Position numbers and translations under genes: made by a program. Positions 6,771-10,522 of a stretch of DNA of 10,522 nt are shown one piece after another; the first letter of the stretch is position 1; the number at the start of each line of letters is the position of its first letter. The DNA comes from an uncultured Polyangiaceae bacterium (GTDB lineage Bacteria; Myxococcota_A; Polyangia; Polyangiales; Houyiibacteriaceae): NCBI GenBank assembly GCA_947259605.1, contig CAMYMX010000074.1:1-10522 (forward strand), given 5' to 3'. The notes under the pieces are model-generated. The model had not been told where the DNA came from. It ran no database searches and worked only from the letters and a program-made list of their open reading frames with translations.

Positions 6771-7193
6771 ATGGCTGAACATCAAGACCACGCAGACGAT
6801 CATGGTCAGGCCTTCTACGTGAAGATCTGGGCGATCCTCCTGGTGCTGCTCATCGTGAGCATTCTGGGACCCATTCTGGCTCCGCACCTGGAGTTCGGCT
6901 TCCTCAAGGCCTGGATGATCACCTTGATGACCGCGTTTGGCATTGCGGTCGTCAAGGCGTACCTGGTCGCGGCGAATTTCATGCATCTCAACATCGAGAA
7001 GCGGTACATCACCTACCTCCTCAGCACGATGCTGATGCTCATGTTGCTTTTCTTCGCGGGCGTGTCCCCCGACGTGATGAAGCACGAGGGTCAGAACTGG
7101 GAGAACGTCGCGGCTGAGGCTGAAGTCGAGCGAGCGCTGAAGGCGGAGGGCGCTGCCGCCGCGCACGGCGAACACCCGGGCAACGAGCACTGA
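6771..7193 (+). CDS. Cytochrome c oxidase subunit IV family protein (COX4_pro type)
   Basis: 140 residues, starting 12 nt after coxC with TGAGGA (6756-6761) upstream. Three membrane helices (about 16-36, 45-70 and 79-98) carry the family hallmark VKAYLVAANFMHL (61-73), as in prokaryotic subunit IV proteins (COX4_pro) of caa3 and ACIII-linked oxidases. It is a structural subunit without cofactors. The N-terminus (AEHQDHADDHG) and the C-terminus (HGEHPGNEH) are rich in His and acidic residues, as in CoxA and the ActF loop, and the tail after residue 100 is longer than the compact forms of this family. The function of the tails is unknown; metal binding is a guess. Confidence 0.9.
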   Translation: MAEHQDHADDHGQAFYVKIWAILLVLLIVSILGPILAPHLEFGFLKAWMITLMTAFGIAVVKAYLVAANFMHLNIEKRYITYLLSTMLMLMLLFFAGVSPDVMKHEGQNWENVAAEAEVERALKAEGAAAAHGEHPGNEH

Positions 7194-7211
7194 TGAACGG
7201 AGGACTCGCCC

Positions 7212-7802
7212 ATGCCGGATGACGCGCTCGGTCGACCTTACGGCGTGCCAACCAGGCGCGAGCCGGTCGTTTCGAACGGCGTGCTGGGAATGCTGATCTT
7301 CGTGGCGACGGAGGTGATGTTCTTCTCCGGCCTCATCAGCGCGTTCGTAATCGGCAAAAGCAATGCCATCGGGGGCTGGCCTCCGCCGGGGCAGCCGCGA
7401 CTTCCTGTGGAAGAGACCGCCCTCAACACGGCCGCGCTGCTCGCCAGCGGTGTCGCCCTGTTCTTCGCAAACCGTGCATTCAAGAAGGGCTCGCCCAGCA
7501 CGAAGCGTCTCCTGGGACTCGCAATCGCCCTTGGGGGCTTCTTCGTGCTCTTCCAGGGGGCAGAGTGGGTCGCGCTCATCGGCGAGGGCCTCACGCTCAC
7601 CTCGGGCCAGCTCGGCGGCTTCTTCTACCTGCTCGTCGGGACGCACGCGCTGCACGTCGTCGCAGGCTTCATCATCCTGCTCTACACGTATCAAAAGCTC
7701 TCCCATCACGACCTCGATCGGTTCACGTTCTGGCCGGCGCAGATCTTCTGGTATTTCGTGGTTGGCGTGTGGCCGATTCTCTACTGGCAGGTCTACCTCT
7801 GA
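7212..7802 (+). CDS. Second cytochrome c oxidase subunit III-family protein
   Basis: 196 residues, with a good ribosome site GGAGGA (7199-7204) 7 nt before the ATG. Five membrane helices. It belongs to the subunit III family: VLGMLIFVATEVMFFSGLISAF (24-45, with Glu34), GWPPPGQPRLPVEETALNTAALL (55-77), FQGAEW with Glu118, and GTHALHVVAG (143-152). It differs from the first copy in keeping the W-PPPG-P loop and in its last helix, which reads FWYFVVGVWPILYWQVYL and lacks the usual W-H-F-V-D. Paired subunit III genes are known in ACIII-linked oxidase clusters, so both may be present in one complex. The stop overlaps the next start (TGATG). Confidence 0.9.
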   Translation: MPDDALGRPYGVPTRREPVVSNGVLGMLIFVATEVMFFSGLISAFVIGKSNAIGGWPPPGQPRLPVEETALNTAALLASGVALFFANRAFKKGSPSTKRLLGLAIALGGFFVLFQGAEWVALIGEGLTLTSGQLGGFFYLLVGTHALHVVAGFIILLYTYQKLSHHDLDRFTFWPAQIFWYFVVGVWPILYWQVYL

Positions 7803-8077
7803 TGCGATTGGCTCGCGCAGTCGCGGCGTTCGCCGTCGTGATCGTGGCTTGGGCAGCTAACCTGGCCTACGCCTGCCCTTCCTGCGCATCGCCGCTCGAA
7901 GAGAACCGGCAGGCGTTCGTCGATACGACCATTTTCCTCACGGTCGTGCCGCTGACGATGATGGGCGGCTTCGTTTGGTGGCTTCGCCGGAAAGTCCGCG
8001 AAAGGGACGATGCGCCGGAGATCGCCGTGCCTGAGACCCTGCTGCGAGATGCCGGCCGGTTCGCAAAGCGCCCATGA
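7802..8077 (+). CDS. Small membrane protein with CPSC motif after a signal peptide
   Basis: 91 residues, starting in the TGATG overlap with the second subunit III gene. An N-terminal hydrophobic signal (about 5-24) ends in AYA, a good signal peptidase I site, immediately followed by Cys-Pro-Ser-Cys (25-28). A short segment (ASPLEENRQAF) then leads to one membrane helix (44-61, TIFLTVVPLTMMGGFVWWL) and a basic, then acidic, cytoplasmic tail (LRRKVRERDD). After cleavage the CXXC would sit at the extreme periplasmic N-terminus. I do not recognise a named family. A CXXC this close to the membrane in an oxidase operon suggests a copper-handling or thiol role in CuA or CuB assembly, but this is inference. 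It is the last gene of the operon. Confidence 0.75.
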   Translation: MRLARAVAAFAVVIVAWAANLAYACPSCASPLEENRQAFVDTTIFLTVVPLTMMGGFVWWLRRKVRERDDAPEIAVPETLLRDAGRFAKRP

Positions 8078-8084
8078 AGAGCCG

Positions 8085-9053
8085 CTAGAGGCGTTCCCAG
8101 ACCGGTTGGCGGGCGTCGTAGAGTCCGCCGCGCGATTCCTCACGGTCTGCCACGGCACGCGCAAAACCCCGCGCGGCAAACGCGAGCAGTACACCCACCG
8201 CAACGTCGATGAACCAGTGCCAACGTAGGAACATCGTTGCGACGATGACATTCAGGGCCACGAAACCGAGGATGGGCCAAAGCCAACGGAAGGGCTGCAC
8301 GTCTCGATGAGCGAATGCGTGCAGCGTGAAGTACGCCGGCCAGGCCGTGTGTAGCGAGGGAAAGATGTCGAGCTGCGCGCCGGCCATGGCGACGGTGACC
8401 TCGACCTGCTTCCACCAAAACGCGCCTTGCAGCGGCTGGTCGAACGGAATCGTCGCGTACGGGCCGACGCCGGGCACGAGCGTGTAAAGGAAGTGCCCTG
8501 CGGCCACGACGAGCAAGGCGCCTGCCATCAGTTCCTGGAGGCGCCGGCCTTTTCCGAACAAGAGCGCCGGGAGGAGCATGACGATCAGGACGAAGAAGTG
8601 GGTGTAATAAAAGAAGGACAGCCACTCGACGACAGGTCGGACGTTCCAGGCCTGCATCCAGATCGATGGAGTCGTGCCCAGTAGCCACAGGTCGATGGCG
8701 TAGAGCCGATGGTCCATCAGATCGGGGTGAAGCGCTGGGAGCAAGATCCGCATCTCGAAGTACGAAAGCACCATCGGAACGAAAATGCCCAAGCGATACG
8801 TCAGTGCCCGTGCACGCTGGCTTCGAATCACCTCACCGCGGCTGAGCACCAAGGAACACGCGGTGACGACCAGCAGGGCGAGAGCAAGCCGACGCGCCAC
8901 CGTCGCGTCAGGACTGTCGGGGGCAATCGACACCCGCAGAAACAGGTAGGCGTGAAACGCGAGGGCGATCACGTCCTGCAATGCGAGGTTCTGCGCCGTG
9001 ACGCCTATCGTCGTTCGCGCACGCTCAGCGACGTTCCGAGTGAGTTCCAGCAT
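8085..9053 (-). CDS. PAP2-superfamily integral membrane protein, Aur1/Ipt1-like (PAP2_3)
   Basis: 322 residues from the ATG whose complement lies at 9051-9053; a longer frame up to 9209 would overlap pgsA and adds no family-like sequence. About seven to eight hydrophobic helices. The phosphatase/transferase signature is visible as IDLWLLGTTPS (120-130), VPGVGPY (193-199), FPSLHTAWPAY (231-241, with His235) and RWHWFIDVAVG (277-287, with His279 and Asp283). The His/His/Asp set is that of PAP2 enzymes, and the D-W-L-G-P and GP-Y motifs are those of the inositol phosphorylceramide synthase-like branch. It probably transfers or removes a phosphate-linked head group on a lipid at the membrane surface; the substrate cannot be read. 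A role as phosphatidylglycerophosphate phosphatase next to pgsA is possible but unproven. It converges on the oxidase operon, 7 nt between stops. Confidence 0.82.
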   Translation of the reverse strand: MLELTRNVAERARTTIGVTAQNLALQDVIALAFHAYLFLRVSIAPDSPDATVARRLALALLVVTACSLVLSRGEVIRSQRARALTYRLGIFVPMVLSYFEMRILLPALHPDLMDHRLYAIDLWLLGTTPSIWMQAWNVRPVVEWLSFFYYTHFFVLIVMLLPALLFGKGRRLQELMAGALLVVAAGHFLYTLVPGVGPYATIPFDQPLQGAFWWKQVEVTVAMAGAQLDIFPSLHTAWPAYFTLHAFAHRDVQPFRWLWPILGFVALNVIVATMFLRWHWFIDVAVGVLLAFAARGFARAVADREESRGGLYDARQPVWERL

Positions 9054-9196
9054 CTGAAGCTCAGTGGCCGGGAGTCTGTCGAGGCTCGTACCCCAATGCA
9101 AGCAATTGCGGCTTGATGGCGCAATTTGGATGCACCCTAAAGGCGGAGTTGCTTGGCAAGCGGACGGGAGCTGCAACCTGAGGTACAACCCGCTCC
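9054..9196. other. Divergent spacer between the PAP2 gene and pgsA
   Basis: 143 bp that must hold the start signals for both divergent genes. I see no convincing -35/-10 pair: TTGGCA (9153-9158) and TACAAC (9184-9189) are 25 nt apart, which is too far. GCAATTGC (9102-9109) is a small perfect palindrome, and GCAATT recurs at 9121-9126. Neither gene has a close ribosome site; the nearest to pgsA is TGAGG, about 13 nt before its ATG. Confidence 0.5.
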
Positions 9197-9841
9197 ATGG
9201 AAGAGGCAAAGCCCAAACGGCCGTCCATTCGGGAGGACGCGATCAATCTCCCGAACTTGCTGACGATGCTTCGGATCGCGTTGATCCCCGGGGTGCTCTG
9301 GCTGCTCTGGGATGGTACCCCGAGGGCCAACTTCTGGGCGACCATCCTCTACATCGGGACCGCGCTCACCGATCTGATCGACGGTTATCTAGCGCGGAAG
9401 TGGGGCCAAATCAGTGTGCTCGGGAAGTTCCTCGATCCGCTCGCGGACAAGCTTCTGGTGATGGCGACCCTGATCTTCCTCACCTATCTCGGCAGGATGC
9501 CGTTCCTCGGCGTCGTCGCGGTCATCATCATGCTGGCCCGCGAGCTCGCGATTACGGCGCTGCGCACGATTGCGATGAGCGAGGGCGTGGTGATGGCGGC
9601 CATGCGAACCGGGAAAGATAAGACCGCGCTGCAGATGGTTGCAATCCTCATGCTGATCGTGCACCAGCGGTACACGATCTACTTCGGCTTCTACGAGACT
9701 GAGTTCGATTTTGCGGCGGCCGGCCTCGTCCTTCTGTACCTCAGCCTAGCCCTGGCGCTCTTCAGTGCGGGCGAATACTTCAAACTCTTCGTCGACGCGG
9801 TGGACGCCAAAGAAGAGCGCTTGACCCAAGCGGCGTCGTGA
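9197..9841 (+). CDS. pgsA: PgsA, CDP-diacylglycerol-glycerol-3-phosphate 3-phosphatidyltransferase
   Basis: 214 residues. It transfers a phosphatidyl group from CDP-diacylglycerol to glycerol-3-phosphate to make phosphatidylglycerophosphate, the precursor of phosphatidylglycerol and cardiolipin, in the inner membrane. The CDP-alcohol phosphatidyltransferase motif is complete: Asp59, Asp62-Gly63, Ala66-Arg67, Gly76, Asp80 and Asp84. The N-terminal NLPNLLTMLRIALIP (17-31) is typical of PgsA rather than phosphatidylserine synthase, as is RELAITALRTIA (115-126). Several membrane helices follow, with length normal for the family. The ATG at 9197 is the only sensible start but lacks a close ribosome site. 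The stop overlaps the next gene's GTG (GTGA). Confidence 0.93.
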   Translation: MEEAKPKRPSIREDAINLPNLLTMLRIALIPGVLWLLWDGTPRANFWATILYIGTALTDLIDGYLARKWGQISVLGKFLDPLADKLLVMATLIFLTYLGRMPFLGVVAVIIMLARELAITALRTIAMSEGVVMAAMRTGKDKTALQMVAILMLIVHQRYTIYFGFYETEFDFAAAGLVLLYLSLALALFSAGEYFKLFVDAVDAKEERLTQAAS

Positions 9842-10522
9842 CGGGGCCGAAGAGCACGGCGTCCGTCGAAACGCGGGCGCCCCGTCAGATCGTAGGACGG
9901 GTCTTTCGCGGAAGTGGACTGCAGGACGCGCTTCGAAAGCTGGCGGACGAGCACGCGCTTCGAACCGCCTGGATCAGCGCCATCGGCGCGTTCGAGTGGG
10001 TCGAGCTCACCGAATACGACCAAGTCCAACGGCGGTACGTAGAGGCGCACCGTTTCGAGCGCTGCGAGCTGCTCTCTATGCAAGGCAACCTCTCGGAGCG
10101 CGATGCCGAGCCGTTCTGGCACCTGCATGCAACGATCTCTCTTCGAGAGGACGGCCGGGACGTCACGTACGGCGGGCACCTGGTCGACGCCTCGGTGTTC
10201 GCGTTGGAGTTTCGAATCGACTGCTACGACGGTCTCGAGCTACGGCGTACGAAGGACGAGGAGACCGGGCTTCAGCTCTGGGCCGATATCGAAGGAGCTC
10301 GGGCGGAGGAGACCGGGGTGCACGACGTTCCCAGGGCCGAAGCTGGCGGCGCAGGGGCCGCTTGGGCGATGGCCGCGGAGCTTTCCGCGCGCGTGGAAGA
10401 GGCGCCCGAAGACAACCGGCCCGAACGGGGAGACTGGATCGAGCACACGACGTTCGGGCTTTGTCAGATCGAAGGGCTGACGGGCGATGGGGTGTGCTTC
10501 ATCAAGCTGCCAAACGCGCGCC
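9838..10522 (+). CDS. DUF296/PPC-domain protein with C-terminal extension (partial, runs off the window)
   Basis: 228 codons are open from the GTG at 9838 to the window edge, with no stop, in the frame that gives a recognisable protein. The GTGA overlap with pgsA suggests translational coupling; there is no clear ribosome site and no upstream ATG. Residues 17-127 match the PPC (plant and prokaryote conserved, DUF296) fold: GRVFRGSGLQDALRKLADEH, WISAIGAFEWVELTEYD, MQGNLSERDAEPFWHLHA and YGGHLVDASVFALEFRI. His95, His97 and His114 are placed like the metal-binding histidines of prokaryotic PPC proteins. After an Ala/Glu-rich linker (about 150-195) a second small domain begins (GDWIEHTTFGLCQIEGL, then a Cys-Phe-Ile-Lys strand), resembling an SH3/Tudor-like β fold. 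Cellular function is unknown; prokaryotic DUF296 proteins have no settled role. Confidence 0.8.
   Translation, partial: MTGPKSTASVETRAPRQIVGRVFRGSGLQDALRKLADEHALRTAWISAIGAFEWVELTEYDQVQRRYVEAHRFERCELLSMQGNLSERDAEPFWHLHATISLREDGRDVTYGGHLVDASVFALEFRIDCYDGLELRRTKDEETGLQLWADIEGARAEETGVHDVPRAEAGGAGAAWAMAAELSARVEEAPEDNRPERGDWIEHTTFGLCQIEGLTGDGVCFIKLPNAR

Noticed and set aside
6387..7709. 440-codon open frame antisense to coxC, the subunit IV gene and the second subunit III gene
   Set aside because: It covers three well-supported genes and their spacers, has no family motif, and shows the charge-rich pattern of an antisense shadow.
8054..8105. Possible terminator stem from CCGGT (8056) and ACCGG (about 8102)
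   Set aside because: Only 5 bp pair across a loop of about 45 nt, with no T run on either strand.
9153..9189. Promoter for pgsA from TTGGCA and TACAAC
   Set aside because: The 25-nt gap is too long for a σ70-type promoter, and no alternative -10 fits.
9054..9209. Longer N-terminus for the PAP2 protein
   Set aside because: The 52 extra residues look non-coding, overlap the pgsA start and contain no membrane or family segment.
1..10522. CRISPR array, insertion sequence, tRNA or rRNA
   Set aside because: No spaced direct repeats, transposase motifs, terminal inverted repeats or cloverleaf-like sequence were noticed by eye.

Overview
The window is GC-rich, densely packed DNA carrying the back half of an aerobic respiratory-chain operon, followed by a short lipid-metabolism segment. 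An alternative complex III (ACIII, ActABCDEF) joined directly to an A-type cytochrome oxidase, with several c-type cytochrome lipoproteins and two subunit III genes, points to a Gram-negative aerobe. Myxococcota (former Deltaproteobacteria) fits best, but I infer this from gene content and protein style, not from a marker gene.

Positions 1-8077 (+ strand) hold twelve genes in one tight run: the end of actD, actE, actF, a mono-haem cytochrome c lipoprotein, a di-haem cytochrome c lipoprotein, a 36-residue membrane peptide, coxB, coxA, coxC, a COX4_pro-type subunit IV gene, a second subunit III gene, and a 91-residue CPSC membrane protein. Gaps are 10-18 nt, or the start and stop codons overlap (TAATG, GTGA, ATGA, TGATG). 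No internal promoter or terminator is evident. Expected electron flow is menaquinol to ACIII (ActA, B and C upstream, ActD/E/F here), then through the haem-c lipoproteins to CuA in CoxB, then haem a, haem a3/CuB in CoxA, and O2. CoxB carries no fused haem-c domain. The separate mono-haem lipoprotein looks like the cytochrome domain that caa3 oxidases fuse to CoxB.

Positions 8085-9053 (- strand) hold a multi-pass PAP2-superfamily protein of the Aur1/Ipt1-like (PAP2_3) kind. It converges on the oxidase operon with 7 nt between stop codons. A 143-bp divergent spacer (9054-9196) separates it from pgsA (phosphatidylglycerophosphate synthase, +). The pgsA stop overlaps the GTG start of a DUF296/PPC-domain protein that runs off the right edge.

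The system as a whole is of a known type. The parts most worth a second look are the 36-aa membrane peptide, the CPSC membrane protein, the missing K-channel lysine in CoxA (Met350, with Glu349 beside it), the 13-histidine loop in ActF together with His-rich tails on CoxA and subunit IV, the separate caa3-like haem domain, and the C-terminal extension on the DUF296 protein.
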